A stretch of 64,000 nt of DNA, from the NCBI GenBank assembly GCA_031472005.1, contig PZJY01000006.1:1-64000 (forward strand), read 5' to 3'. The stretch is from Tetracladium setigerum. Lineage: Eukaryota; Ascomycota; Leotiomycetes; Helotiales. Positions within the stretch are counted from its first letter, which is position 1. The number at the start of each line of letters is the position of its first letter. The notes under the pieces were generated by a model. That model saw nothing but the letters and a program-made list of their open reading frames with translations. It had not been told where the DNA came from and made no database searches. Made by a program: the position numbers and the translations under genes. Positions 46,010 through 58,076 of this stretch are shown here, in pieces.

Positions 46010-46516
46010 GCTAAAAGTTTTCGATGGGTAGTCGACGCTGTGTCAAAAATGTTTGCCAGAAGTGGTTGATAAGGAGTGCAAGTAAATTTGTAGGAAATGA
46101 TTTGGAAATTATTGCATCACATCAGCCAAACCTCAAAACCGTATATCGGTTTGTCCCCAAAAATAAAACAACAAAAGGTTCATATCGGTAAATGCTTCAC
46201 GTCCATCAATTGAGTGTGAAGCACCGGACAGATGTGGAGGTGGAGGCGGGGTTGCGGTATGTGGGGAAACCGAACCGTCAGTGTGGCCCGAGGTACCCTC
46301 GCCCATCTTTTCGTGGTCAATTGACTTATGCCGATGTCTGACTTGTCATGAAGGGAATGATTGGCATGGCACATAGAAAATATAGAAGCAGCAAGTTGAA
46401 TGACCGACTGTTGCGTGCATTCAATCCTGTGGGAATCGCTTTGGTTTCGGGCACCAACTCCTCCATCAAAAATCCTCAAGTAACATATCAACCTAGGAGC
46501 TTAAAATCTATGAGCC
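46010..46516. promoter_or_regulatory. Divergent promoter, CocE hydrolase / cupin, with GTGGAGGTGGAG
   Basis: 507 bp. GTGGAGGTGGAG is at 46234-46245 and is followed by GCGGGG; the same 12-mer occurs at 61156-61167 and close variants elsewhere in this block. GTGGGG and GCGGGG words also fit the CreA consensus SYGGRG. Confidence 0.5.
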
Positions 46517-47202
46517 ATGGCTCCTGCAAACCCACCCGCATATACCAAAGAGGTAGACCCGGCGTCATCGCGAGGTCTTTCTCACCCTAAGCGCTTTATA
46601 ACGGCTCACGATGATTCTGGCAAGGCTATCTTTAGCGACGAGTTGCCAGAGGAGCTCGCTTTCCAGCAGATTCCAAACGACGCAATCTTCTCGCTCTGCT
46701 ATGCAACAAACAAGATTCCCGTCGAGATGAGTGACGACGCTGATGTAACGACCTATTCAAGTGAGTCTCTTTGTGCAAAATGGCTCCTGGCGCTGCTTCT
46801 CCATTCAAGAGTCCAGAAAGCAGAACACTTCCTAACACATTATCGCCAGATTACTTGAATAATCTGCCAGGAATTATGATCCCAGGCGGCACTGTCATGA
46901 GATTGGTTGATATACCTCCTGGAGCGACATCCCCAATGCATCGAACCGTGTCACTGGACTATGGAGTAGTCTTGGATGGTTCAGTGGAGCTGATCCTCGA
47001 TGATGGTGTATCAAGGGTCATGGAGAGAGGAGACATGAGCATCCAGCGTGGTACAATCCATGCATGGAGGAACATGAGTAAGACGAGCTGGGCTCGAATG
47101 TTGTATATACTGCAGGAGACTCAGCCTCTTCACATTGGTGGAAACAGTTTGGAGGAGGACTATGGTGGACTTCAAGCTCCAAAGTCCGGGCATGAAAAGT
47201 AA
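46517..47202 (+). CDS. Cupin-domain protein
   Basis: Two exons (46517-46760, 46850-47202; GT-AG intron) give about 198 aa. The second exon is a single cupin barrel: MIPGGTVMRLVDIPPGATSPMHRTVSLDYGVVLDGSVELILDDG holds cupin motif 1, with a His and a metal-ligand-like Tyr/Asp area, and MERGDMSIQRGTIHAWRNMS carries motif 2 with its His. Proteins of this type in fungi are small isomerases, decarboxylases or dioxygenases, often in secondary-metabolite or aromatic-catabolic clusters. It diverges from the CocE hydrolase and converges on the FAD monooxygenase fusion, so it probably works on the same compound; the reaction is unknown. Confidence 0.82.
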
Positions 47203-47756
47203 AGGAAATCAAGAGGCGATGAAATATATCGAGTTTGTCCCCAAAAAACTTAGAGCGAGGCCAAAAATTAGCCAGCTTCCGCCTGGATTCGTGACAACCC
47301 CCTCCCCTCCCCACACCAAAATAGAGCGGGATATGTGAATGAGTCTCGACCATAACGATCTACATTTGTCAAAAACTCAATGTACTCTCCTCTACTCCGA
47401 GTTCGCAAAGACATGAGTACGCTAATATTCATATAGTTCTCTGCATATGTGTACAGTTTTTTCAAAAACATCACGATTCCAACATCGACAAAGTTCCTGA
47501 GTGTATATATCTTCTCTGCTTTTCAACGAAGACTTGAACTTGAAAATCATTCAATATCTTCACAATGTGCTGTTTTCATTTCACTGCTACCATTACAGAG
47601 AATTCCAATACTTGTTTGTGATTTTGCGGTTGATCAGTTATGGCGTCACGTTGTGTTTTTATATGTAGACCATAGGTCAACGAAGCAATAGTTTGGTCAG
47701 ATCTCAATTAACTCAAATCGAACGCGAGTACCTCAACATGAAATGGCGAAGCATTG
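47203..47756. other. Convergent intergenic region
   Basis: 554 bp between cupin and monooxygenase ends. Short frames only; no gene supported. Confidence 0.5.
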
Positions 47757-50173
47757 TCATTCGATCCTTCTCGCAGAACTGACATCTGGCACACCTGTCC
47801 CTTGGACTACCTTCGCTCCAATAATCTCGTAGATAGGAATATCAGCCAAAACAGAAACAATGTGATGCAAAGTTGGCAGTGCCTCGAAATCCAGTGCATC
47901 GAATTTCACTTCGGCTTTTGCAGATCGCTCAACCTTTTTCACAGTTGAAGGAACAACCGCTGATTCCTCTTCATGAGGGACCACCACCGAATACTCAGCA
48001 TCAGCCTTCCCCTTCTGGTCCCGGCCAACAGCAGGAATGTATCGGTGAACGAGAATTCCATAATCGGACTCTCCACCAATTGTTCCCTTCTCAACGCTAG
48101 GATCGACTTGTTCAAGGCCTTCGAGGGTGAAATCGCAGAATTTGGCACCCTGCCATGATGCGGCCATTCGGTAGCTGGAGGCTCGACGATGAATGTCGAT
48201 GGCACAGTAAACCTTGGGCATACCCAGCTCATCTCTTCCACTCACAATTGGATCAGTCAAGGACTCAAACAACAGTGGCATGTAAGTGCCGTCGATTGTG
48301 GTCCCATCTTTCTTGGTATACTGAACACCGTGAATGTAGAGTCCAAAGTGATTATAGCCACCTCCTCCGAGCCACGTCATATTGCCCAGAGTGGTTGTCG
48401 AGAAGCTTGCATATGCCACTGTTCCTGGACCTTTGAATCTGAACGACTCAGTTGGAAATAAATTCTGGAGAAACGTTCTTGATGTCTTGAATTTGATTGA
48501 GGCAGTGAGAAAGGTCTGATCGAGTGAGGGTCTTGGATTTCCTAAGGTGTCCTGTCGAGGTCCTGGAGCAGGACCGAACGCAATGGGCGATCGCCAGTAC
48601 ACGTTGAGATTTTTGTTTCGGCGCCATTTGGTAAAGAGGTTGGTAGAGTTATCAAACTCATCGAAGCCGAAGTTGTAGTCAGTATATTTCATCACTGGTG
48701 AGGTTAGAAGTGTTCGAAGTCATCAGCATGCATGGCACTCACTGTCAACAGACGGCTTGCCCGCTACCAAATCTTGTCCAGCTTGCCGGGAAAACTCCTG
48801 GATCGCGTTCGCACGCTCATATCTGATCTTTTCCCACAAATTCAGACGTTCGGGAATCTCCTCGGGAGTAGTTCCAAGAGGAAGAATAACAGACATAGCC
48901 ACGGCGTCTTCAATTGCAACACCTCCTCCCTGTCCTTGATCTGTGTATTATGAGAACATGATTTGAGTCCGATAGGTACTGTGGACTTACGGGGCAGGAA
49001 TGGGTGAGCAGCATCACCGATAATTGCAAGTTTTCCATTCACCCATGTCGGAAGAACTTCCATATCAAGTAATTTCCACACCTTCAAACTCTCGGGATTG
49101 GCTTTTTTGAATAGTGCGAGAACACTGTGGTGGAACTCTCGATATACCTCGAGGATTTGGGCAAGGGACGCTTGCTTATTCCATTCTAACTCGTTTTTAG
49201 CCAGGTTCCATTCATCACAAATCTAAACTCACCGGTGGTGCCTCCCTGTGATTCTTCCTCGGGGTGTATACAAACAAAATTCAACATTTTGTTATGTTCG
49301 CATGGATAGACAACCACACGTCTGTCGACCGCATACCAAATAACAAGCTCATTGTCGTTTTTGAGGAGTTTGGCAATTTCAGCATCTTCGCAAGCGAGTT
49401 TTCTATCAAGCAGGAACCGAAAAGCAGCTTTTCCAGAGCTAAACAGCTTACTTGGACTGCCCGAAATAAATTGTCTGGTTTTCGACTGCCAGTTGATAAG
49501 CTAAGATCGGATTTAAGCATTCGAAGTAGAACTCACATATATTCCATCAGCTCCCACAATCAAATCTGCTTGGATTATCTGGCCATTTTCTAATGTTACC
49601 GTTCCAGCATCTGGGTCAACCGACAAAACCTTGCTCGACAGGTGCAATTTTGCTGGTGTTCCAACACCATCCTGCCCAGTTGCAATCAACTGTAGTCGAT
49701 CATGAAGTTTCACCCGGTGTACCAACATCCAAGGATGCTGCCACATCTTGTTTGTCTCTGTGAGATCCATCTTCCTAGTTTCCACACCCTCTTTGGTGTA
49801 TTCTGCGAGTCGACACATCTCAACCGCGCCGAACTCTTCGGCTCGGATACCAAATCTCCTAAGGAGGCCATTGGAATTTGGAGCGAGATGAATGGCGGCT
49901 CCAGTTTCATTTGCAAATTGGGATGCCTCGTAAAGCTAAACCCACGATATTTAGTAAATTGTCGGTCCCAAAGAGCGGGAAACATACGTTAACATTGTGA
50001 CCATTTTTGCGAAACCCGATCGCTGCTGACAGACCTCCAATTCCAGCTCCAATGATTGCAATATTCAAAGGTTTTGGATCTTTATGTGTGCCATTTAGAT
50101 GTCCATTAAGATGAGTTTTTGAGATGCCATTGGCGAGAGAAGTATTCTCGGGGTTGTAGAACTTGGTCGCCAT
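47757..50173 (-). CDS. FAD monooxygenase fused to acetoacetate-decarboxylase-like domain
   Basis: N-terminal two-thirds: class A flavoprotein aromatic hydroxylase, salicylate hydroxylase-like. FAD dinucleotide motif GAGIGGLSAAIG (about residues 41-52), the DG-type motif VGADGIYS, and the ribityl-contact motif GDAAHPFLP then GQGGGVAIEDA are all present. C-terminal third (after FSRQAGQDLVAGKPSVD): an acetoacetate decarboxylase-like barrel, seen in KTSRTFLQNLFPTESFRF, GTVAYASFSTTTL, LGGGGYNHFGLYIHGV, GTYMPLLFESLTDPIVSGRDELGMPKVYCAIDI, ending IPIYEIIGAKVVQGTGVPDVSSARRIE. Seven exons with short introns keep one frame across the join, so it is a genuine fusion. The two activities might hydroxylate and then decarboxylate a beta-keto or aryl acid; inferred only. 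It diverges from an SDR. Confidence 0.88.
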
Positions 50174-50604
50174 CGTGCTCGGTCAATAGTTTACCACAAG
50201 ACACAAGAGACTGGTTGTACGAATCTCACTGATCTCCTTAAAAGATATTCCAAACACAATAATCTCGATCATTTCAAGCTAAAATGCTCTCTCCACAATC
50301 TGGGGAACATGGTGGGGTAATCTAAAGGAAGTACCACTAAAGATTTCGGAAAGTGGAGGGGGGTGGAGGAGTTGGAGGTGGAGTACGTTTCTCCTCCTTG
50401 GCGTCCCCCACCCTACATCCGACACTGCTTCCACATTGTCAGTTGCTGAAACTAAAATCTATATCCCGCTAATGATATCTTATCCAAAAAACGAGCTAGA
50501 CTTACCTATGTAAGCAATAATTCCATACAGCAACCCCTGCATGAACGCTTCGTCACATTTTAACCCATCGTTTCAGCAGGAGAGCTTGGAATCCTTACTC
50601 AAAA
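50174..50604. promoter_or_regulatory. Divergent promoter, FAD monooxygenase fusion / SDR
   Basis: 431 bp. 50353-50383 is a G-rich array with GTGGAGGGGGGTGGAG and then TTGGAGGTGGAG, a close variant of the block's recurring 12-mer. CCCCCACCC (50407-50414) and TGGGGAA/TGGGGTAA words lie nearby. Confidence 0.5.
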
Positions 50605-51677
50605 ATGTCTCCTCCTCTGGTCGCCCTCGTGACCGCCGGATCAGCTGGTCTTGGGGCAGCTACAGCTAAGATATTTGCCGCCGCCGGCTTCAAGGTCATC
50701 ATCAACTACTCCAGCAACTCAGAAAGAGCATCGTCCCTTCTCATTGAGCTGGAGTCACTCTCCCCACTTTCGAAAGGCACGCATACCTCTACTCAGAAGA
50801 ACACAGCAAATTTCCAAAGTATCGAAGCCGATCTTTCGAAGCGATTGGAGATAGAGAGATTGGTGACTGAAGCGGCGACGACATGGGGTAGACTCGATGT
50901 TGTATTCTCTAATGGAGGGTGGACGTCCATCACTGACTTCGATGATCTGGATGATAATGTAGATGAGGAAGTGTGGGATCGTTGCTGGAATATGAATGTG
51001 AAATCTCACTTGTGGATGTTACATTCTGCGAAGGGGTATTTGGATAAGTCGGGAGGGTGTTTCGTAAGTACTGCCAGTTTGGCTGGTGTTCGACCGAGTG
51101 GAAGTTCTGTTGTAAGTTGAAATCTTAATGCGCGTTGAAGATTTGATTCATTGGGAAATAACATCTCGTCATCTCTTTTTTCCCCTTTCATTTGTTGGAT
51201 CATTTAATGCTCAGATGTCCTCGAGAAGGACGAAATTCGAGGGGGATTAATTTTTCACTACACGCTTTAAAATCAGCCGGCACTCGTTTTCAACACTGAA
51301 TAATTCGAACTAATCCAAATGGGAATAATCACAGGCGTATTCAGTAACCAAAGCCGCCCAAATTCACCTCATTAAAGCTCTTGCCTCGATCGTCGGCCCA
51401 AACATAAGAGTTAACTCAGTCTCCCCGGGTCTCCTGCTCACGGTAAGAATTTTCGTTCTCATGCCCATACGTACATCCCACTCAAATTTAAAAACTAATT
51501 AAAACTCAGGACTGGGGATTGAAGTTTCCTCAAGAAAAATTGGACGCATCAGTCGCGAAGGCGAAGCTGAAGCGCTTCGCTACTGTTGAGGATGTCGCTG
51601 AGCAAGTCCTTTGTTTCGCTAAGAGTAAAAGTGTGACTGGGTCTAATGCTGTTATTGATGCCGGTTGGTCACTGTAG
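50605..51677 (+). CDS. Short-chain dehydrogenase/reductase (SDR)
   Basis: Three exons (50605-51111, 51335-51442, 51510-51677); total 783 nt, 260 aa. The first intron is unusually long for this window (223 nt). Cofactor loop TAGSAGLGAA (in place of TGxxxGIG), NGG near 104 for the NNAG motif, catalytic Ser in STASLAG, and YSVTK as YxxxK; the ending AVIDAGWSL is standard. The Asn-Tyr-Ser-Ser after the second strand (NYSSNSE) points towards NADP(H). It faces the promoter shared with the FAD monooxygenase fusion and converges on the dual-zinc regulator with only 55 bp between stops. Function is an alcohol/ketone redox step in the second block. Confidence 0.88.
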
Positions 51678-51732
51678 TGAGAAATTTGGAAACAGCAGGT
51701 TTGGGGTTTTTGAAGCAACATAGCTCATCTGA

Positions 51733-54700
51733 TTAATTACTCATGACTGCTTTTGCCGCACACCCTAGTTCTCTGATGAGTTGACTGAGATTCTCCACAA
51801 GCGGAGGTACAACCGTTTTATCCCTTTCATTCGGTCTATTCCCATTGACATTGGCATTAACGCTTTCCAAGACTTTTATAATCGCGTTCATCACCTTCTC
51901 TGGCTCATCTAATCTGGATAATTCCCCATCAACCGAGAAACATGGCGAACCTCTTCCCAATGCGATGAATCTCTGCATATCATCTGGTCTATCACCATCT
52001 AGCCAGACTAATCCATCATCATCCATGCTCGGTTGAACAATAGACCCGGCCCTTCTACCTCGCAGTCCCAAGACTCCATATGTCCAGAAAACCAGACTAG
52101 CATGATAGATAGCCACAGCGAAAAAGTCCTTGGGTCCTCCTAGCATCTTTGCATAGCGGATTACTTGTCCAGCGTGTGAGAGCGCGGTTCTAGCCTGGCG
52201 GCTTGCGGCCCAGGTTTGCAGGCCAGGGTATACCCTTCTTGCATCCTCTTCTCCCTCTCGTCCAGCAAAGACTTGGATGTCGTCGAATGAGACATGGAGA
52301 TGACTGAGTAACAAAGAGGCGAGGATTCGAGTCTCGACCGTTGCTAGTGAGATGATGTCGTTGTTCTGCGCATTAGCGCTTGGTAGGGATGCTGTGAATT
52401 GCTGGAGAAGCTGGCAAAGTTCTTGATGTCTGTGACTTATCACCAAACCACTAGCTCCGTATGCCTGGTTTGGTGGTGGATAAGCGTTGAGCACAGAATT
52501 GAGGGTCAGGAGTTCAAGAATCAAACCCCACATCCCGTGTGCGACAATTAATAAACAGAGAGGCATGTCGAGTCGGTATCGAAGATCAGGATGGTTCAGG
52601 GGAGATTGATCATACAGACATCGAGGAAGTGAAGGTAAGCGATCAGTCGATGTGTCGGTGCCGTAAAGTGTCTTCCAAGCTGCGGCTGTCGGCGCGACAA
52701 AGAGAGCATTGGAGCAGGGCAGAGGAAGAGTCAGTTCGGCGTATGATATTATGGTGGGAACGACGAAACAGATGCTGGTTTGGGAGTCACGGATGAAAAG
52801 GTGAAATATGAGTCTGTGGCGGCAATGTTAGTCGAGGAAGCGGAAGTTGGTGTGATATTGGTACTGACCTCTTGAAAGATTCTTGTTCGGCCCACGCTCG
52901 CCATTTTTGCTCCAAGACTTTTCCAGTGTCTGATGGGAGAGGCGTTATAGTTGGATAGTTTGAGCGGAGCAGTCGACCTGCTCTTCGAGCCATCTGGAAA
53001 AGTCAATGGTGCCATGGCCAAAATAAAGAATTTACTCACGGTCAGCACAATGAGCGCTTGACTCTCTGCCAATTCTATCTTCCTCTTGTTACCACTCCAA
53101 AGACCAATATCGAGACTTAGCGCAAACGCTTGCAGCAATCCCAAATCTCTAGTAACCGAATTATCATCTTCGCACTGTTGGCAAAGCATTAGTCAAGCGG
53201 CTTTTGAAGACCAATGCAAGTTGGTAACACAATTGGGGACCTACCACTTTCGGTAACGACTGTCGAACAGCTTCTTGTATGGCAAATCCCAGTTTACGAA
53301 TGGTGAGCGAGGTGCTGAACATAGCTCCTGCAGCCAGAAAACTTCCCAATAGCTCTGGCCGCGCCTTGTTAATTCTTAGTGTAGGGAGATGAATCCAAGT
53401 ATCAGTCTGTGCCAGATGTGAAGCCAGAAAGCACTGCATCAAAGTATTTAACAGTTCTGCAGACGGAAAAGACGACATTATTTTTGGGAAAGTGCTGCGA
53501 TCGCACGTTCCGAGAACCATGGCTACGACCTTGTCTCTTGAATCGGACTCAAAGACTTTAGAAGCAACCAGCTCGCTATTCACAAATTGTGCGCCTGAAT
53601 TTGACATTTCTTCTGGCGAAAGAGTAAAATTTGGCTGTTCGATTGAGCCTTTATCCTGCCAGGCTGGTATCCAACACCAAAGGGATCGCCTGAAGGCATC
53701 AGTCCCTAGAGCCACACTTTCAGTAGACGGTTGAGGGGTGGTGTCTGATTGTGGTGTTGGATGTTCGATTGTCAGAGGGGCTTGGTGAGAAAGCCCTGCT
53801 TGTTGAGGTTCAATGGTGCTTTTCCCTTGAAAGAAGTCCATGATATCGTAATCTTGGTTGTTAAGCTCCAGGTTTGATTCCAGGCCATAAGAGAAAAGAT
53901 CACGAAACGCTCCGGTTGGAGTCTCAATTCCACTCAGATGAACTTGCGTTTCAAAAGGTCCTGGTTGATTAGGCATCATTATATCTCTGAGGAAATCGGC
54001 GAACACATTGTCGTTGACATCTAAAGGGCCACCAGCAGATGAAGATACGTGTGGTATAATGCCAGACATATCTGAAGCTTGTTAGAAATTTTTCATACAC
54101 AATTCAAATATAGTCGTATCTTACGATCAATCGCTGTCCCTTCTATGTTTTCAGACGCACTTTGAGGGTTCCCCGACAACCAATTGTCCGGTCCATCGTT
54201 CTCAATTGGATATTCACCCATCTCGTTCTGTTCATTTGGTTCTGCGCTGGTGCTGCGCCTAGAAAGCCGTTCATCGATTGCATTCTCTGCACGCCAGGAC
54301 TCGATATCTGTGTGTTCTGATAAGTTGTAATTACACCGGATGCCCTTTTTGACGCATCTTTGGCATGGCTTCTCCTCTCTGCACTTCAGCTTTGCTTGCG
54401 CACATGCTTCGCAAGCTTGGGATACTCGACCAGCACGATGTTGATGAGGTTTCCGAAGTCGACGACTATCAGAGTGACCTATTACATGTCTCTTCAGGAG
54501 ATCTCTGATGGCAGTATCAGCGATTTGACCCCTCCACTGGGAATGACACAGAAGATTTGGCGAATTATCTCTATCTCCGAGGTTGCCCTACTCACGCTCT
54601 ACCAAAAGACTTGAGACAGATGTCACAACGGTAAGATTTTTCCGCAGTGTCTGTTTTCCGGGTACATAAATTAGCTTCCTATCACGTGAAAAGGATTTGT

Positions 54701-54890
54701 GAAAATAATCTGCAGGTAAATAGCACTTACGGGTACGAAAATGTCGGGTGAGGTGGTCTACCCGAGAGTAATTCCGTTGGCACACATTACATTTAAAAGG
54801 GGCTGCGATCCCTGAATCTATCAACGAATTTGACACAGTTGCAGCAATGTGAGTTGACGTAGAAAGCGAGTTATTTATTGGTTGCTCCAT
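51733..54890 (-). CDS. Dual C2H2 + Zn2Cys6 transcription factor
   Basis: Nuclear regulator with two kinds of zinc module. Two C2H2 fingers, each completed by splicing: CNVCQRNYSRVDHLTRHFRTH (linker HTAEKSYRC) and CDICLKSFGRADLLKRHVIGH. Next comes a Zn2Cys6 cluster, CEACAQAKLKC then CQRCVKKGIRC. After a Ser/Pro/Gln-rich linker a fungal_trans domain follows (SAELLNTLMQCFLASHLAQTDTWIHLPT; RDLGLLQAFALSLDIGLWSG; FHLFIRDSQTSICFVVP), ending at 51733. At least five short introns, all with GT-AG ends that keep the frame. This C2H2-plus-Zn2Cys6 layout occurs in a subset of ascomycete cluster regulators. It is the obvious candidate regulator of 40-63 kb, and G-rich GTGGAG words, which C2H2 fingers like, recur in those promoters. 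Confidence 0.88.
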
Positions 54891-55511
54891 CTCTCAGAGC
54901 CAATTCGAATGGAGTGATTGTAAGCCTCACATACGATACCGACAACTGTCAAAGCCAGGCATGGAGACTGGAAACGTGGATTCGGGATGGGAGGGAGAGG
55001 AGGGGGAGGGGCCACAAGCAGTATTTAAGGGAAGTGGAGGAGAAAGAAACTACCGGGTGGAGTGCATGCACTACTCCGTAGACTAGCTAGAAACCGGGGA
55101 GCGGGGTGCATCAGGGTGGGCAAATATCCCTACAAAACCAGCCAATTGGGGTACTAGTCATTTCACAGGCGCCGCATCTGACATGTGGCTGAAGCATAAT
55201 AATATTGGTTCAGATTCTCACAAATCATGCCCTGCTTGGAGTTTTGTTGGCACATGAGTTGCAAATAACAATCTGGTTTTGTTTAGTGTGTCAACCCTTT
55301 ACCATTCCTCAACGATTCACGGAATCAAAATAAGACTTGAGTCATGATTTAATTTGCATTGTTCAAATAGCTCGCATTTGGTATTTATAATGCATGCACA
55401 ACCCTTTCTCCAATACAAACCAGTTATTTTGGGTCTATACTTCTCGGTCAACTAAGAAGTGTTTCTGTCATCCTCGACCTGTGAGAACTGTCGAGTCTGT
55501 TGAATTCCAGA
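54891..55511. promoter_or_regulatory. Upstream region of the dual-zinc regulator
   Basis: 621 bp. 54985-55010 is a dense G/A tract with GGAGAGGAGGGGGAGGGG, and GTGGAGGAG is at 55034-55042. These resemble the GTGGAGGTGGAG sites of its putative targets, so the gene may regulate itself. No gene inside. Confidence 0.45.
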
Positions 55512-57414
55512 CTACTCCCCAACTTCTCTATCCTCATCCCAGTGAACCCACTTCACAACTGACCAGTTCCAGCTGACATTTCGAAGAGTCTTTCCGTACA
55601 TGTACATTGGAATAGCGAGCAAAAGAACTGCAGCCGCGATTCCAGCCATCGTGCCGTAGGCATTCAAGTATCCCACCTTTGCAATCCAAGGGTTGGTATA
55701 AAAGGAGAGAAGGAATCCGAAGCATGATTTTAATGCCATAGATGTGACTGTCACTTCGCCAGCAATGGGACGATAACAATCGATAGCATATACCAGTGAG
55801 ACGTTGGTTGCTTGCACAATTGAAAAATTCACTAAAGACCATTAGCAGCTATCTTTTACGAGAAAAGAATAGAGGGGAGACTCACGCAAGCCCAATCCAA
55901 TGGTGGGACAGATCCAGTGAAGTTTGTATTGAATGCCTACTCCGAACAAGATCAGTGACAATGGGGTGGTGATAAGACTGATAGCAATCGCAGGTAGACG
56001 CATCTCGGGCTCTCTTAAGCCTCCGTTTCGTTTTGTGAACCAGTCGGTTACAGCATCGCTCAATTGTCCACCAGCAAAAATGCCAATTAAAGAGCCGACG
56101 ATACCGGAGATGAAGCAAAGGGCAGTTTGCCACGCCTCGAAGTGATATGCTGCCCCAAAGGCGGGTGCGACATTGGAGGTCACAGCAACCAAGAAACCGA
56201 TTGTTACTGACATGACGAGTGCGACCCAAATGACTGCTGGGAGAGCTATGAGGGCCAGAGGCCGAATCAACAGGATACCGAGGGATTCCTGGGTGTATGT
56301 TTGACTGATGACCTTCAGCTCTTGGAGGTAGGTCTTCCGCTTGGGGATGCTTGTCGCCCCATTCTCTGCGAATTCGACGGAGGCTCCTGTCTTTTCGTCC
56401 GTGATACCTGCCTCAGAGCTGGCGGTAATTGGGCAGGAGTCTCGAATGTAACTAGTCTCTGGGAATGTGAAGAAGACAACGATCAGGAGTCCTCCGATCA
56501 ATCCAGTACCAACGTGGTAAATTGTGCGCCACTCGTTATTGATTGTGATGAGCCTAAAGTCCTGTTAATGATTTCCAAGCTGCCAAAAGAGGAACTACAA
56601 CTTATGCACATACCCTGCGATGATGATGCCTCCAACTGCACCACACGACAGTGCTGCAGTATACATGCTACAGACAATGAGTGATTGGTATATGTATTCT
56701 CGAGAATGTGAACTTACGCCATGACTGTACCACGTTCGTGCAAGAAGAAAACTGAATCATGTCAAAAATGGACTATCGACAATCTTCAAGATTGCAACTT
56801 ACTGTCAGCGATAGATACTGGCGCCATGGCTTCCGCCGCACCCGATGCAAAACCCATCAAAACACGAGCAGCCAAAAAGCTCGAATAGTTTGATGTAAAG
56901 CAAAGCCAAAGTGCCACCCCAGTGTACAGTGTGTAGCTGGCGAGATATATAGGTCGACGACCATACTTGTTGACTAATGGCATCCAGATGAGATTGCCAG
57001 TTCCTTGAAGTAAAGCTGTCGTGGTGAAGAAATAGGCTGTCTTTGCAATTGCAGCTGGGATGCTTGCCGGTCCATCGGTGGGTGGGAAGAAGTACAATGC
57101 CGTTTCGACAATGGCGATAGATGGTCCTGCAGCAAGAAAATTGCACATAAACATCGCGAGACAAATCAGCACAGCCGTGTAATACTTTCGTGTTTTACTC
57201 CTACCACAGAATTCAGCAGGGAGTCCGAAATGCACTGTTAGGGTGGAAGAGCGAACCAGTTGAGAGGATCATTAGGATCTTGTGAAGGTGTTGGGATCAA
57301 AATGATCGCGTTCGTGTGCTCATCGCGCTGTCGAACGCTTCCCAGCGTTTGAATTTTTCGAAGGTGAGGCGACTTCCCATCATCGGTATTGATCGGTTGA
57401 ACTGTGGTAGCCAT
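55512..57414 (-). CDS. MFS transporter
   Basis: Major facilitator superfamily carrier, about 12 transmembrane helices, of the multidrug/drug:H+ type by look. Seven exons with short introns; one donor is GTTCGC, unusual but the only one that links DPNDPLNW to SKTRKYY. Signature parts: LICLAMFMCNFLAAGPSIAIVE (helix 1), GNLIWMPLVNKYGRRPIYLAS (motif A loop, with GRRP), MGFASGAAEAMAPVSIAD, and NNEWRTIYHVGTGLIGGLLIVVFFTFPETSY before the central loop. Later SPPL-like RESPLYSFLVKD does not belong; the true splice is GLGL to LNFSIVQATNV. The N-terminus is long and polar. It diverges from a BBE-type FAD oxidase and would move either the substrate in or a product out. Confidence 0.85.
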
Positions 57415-58076
57415 GATGCTGTCGTCACAAGAGTGAGACTGCAGAACTGTTTTGATAGTAGGTTGGGTTTTTTCAATGGTGAGAGTAATAATTTGTGTTT
57501 CCCCTGAATGATTTGGTCTATTCCGACGAGATCTGGGGAGCAGGGACAGGTGTAAATAGACAAAAAGAACAGACCAACTTCACAAAGGCAGAACATATTG
57601 GCATTCTACGCAAACCCCGCAAACCCGCTACATCAATCGTGAATCTGGGGAAGAATACTGGGGTATGGAGCGCTCCAAGCGACCTGGGGGCGGAGTTTGA
57701 CACGAGTTTGGAATTGTGGAGGAGATCATGGGCACAGGTTGGGTGATTGTTCCTCGAATCTTTTCAATCCAAGACGTCTCCAAACTCTATGTTGTCTTGG
57801 AGTGCAATTTCAACGAGCTGAAAAGGCATGCATCGGGAAATGAGCTGGCACCTCAATCCCGATGTGGAGGAGATCTCGAATTAAAGTAGGCGAGTAAGGG
57901 TCGGAATGTGGGGAATCATGACCTCTTTTTTTGTTCTCAGTATTCTTTAACATTTGCTCCAGGAAAATCCAGTGCAAGTAGTATCAATTAAAAAATTTCT
58001 TGAACCTGTCAAAAAGGCAATTACAATCACATACACACATATCTGTTGTCAACATCACTTTCGCACGCTCACCAAA
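57415..58076. promoter_or_regulatory. Divergent promoter, MFS transporter / FAD oxidase
   Basis: 662 bp. The word GTGGAGGAGATC occurs at 57716-57727 and again, with the last base shared, at 57864-57875. GTGGGGAA (about 57910) and CTGGGGA words also fit the CreA site. A frame at 57495-57746 has no domain support. Confidence 0.5.
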
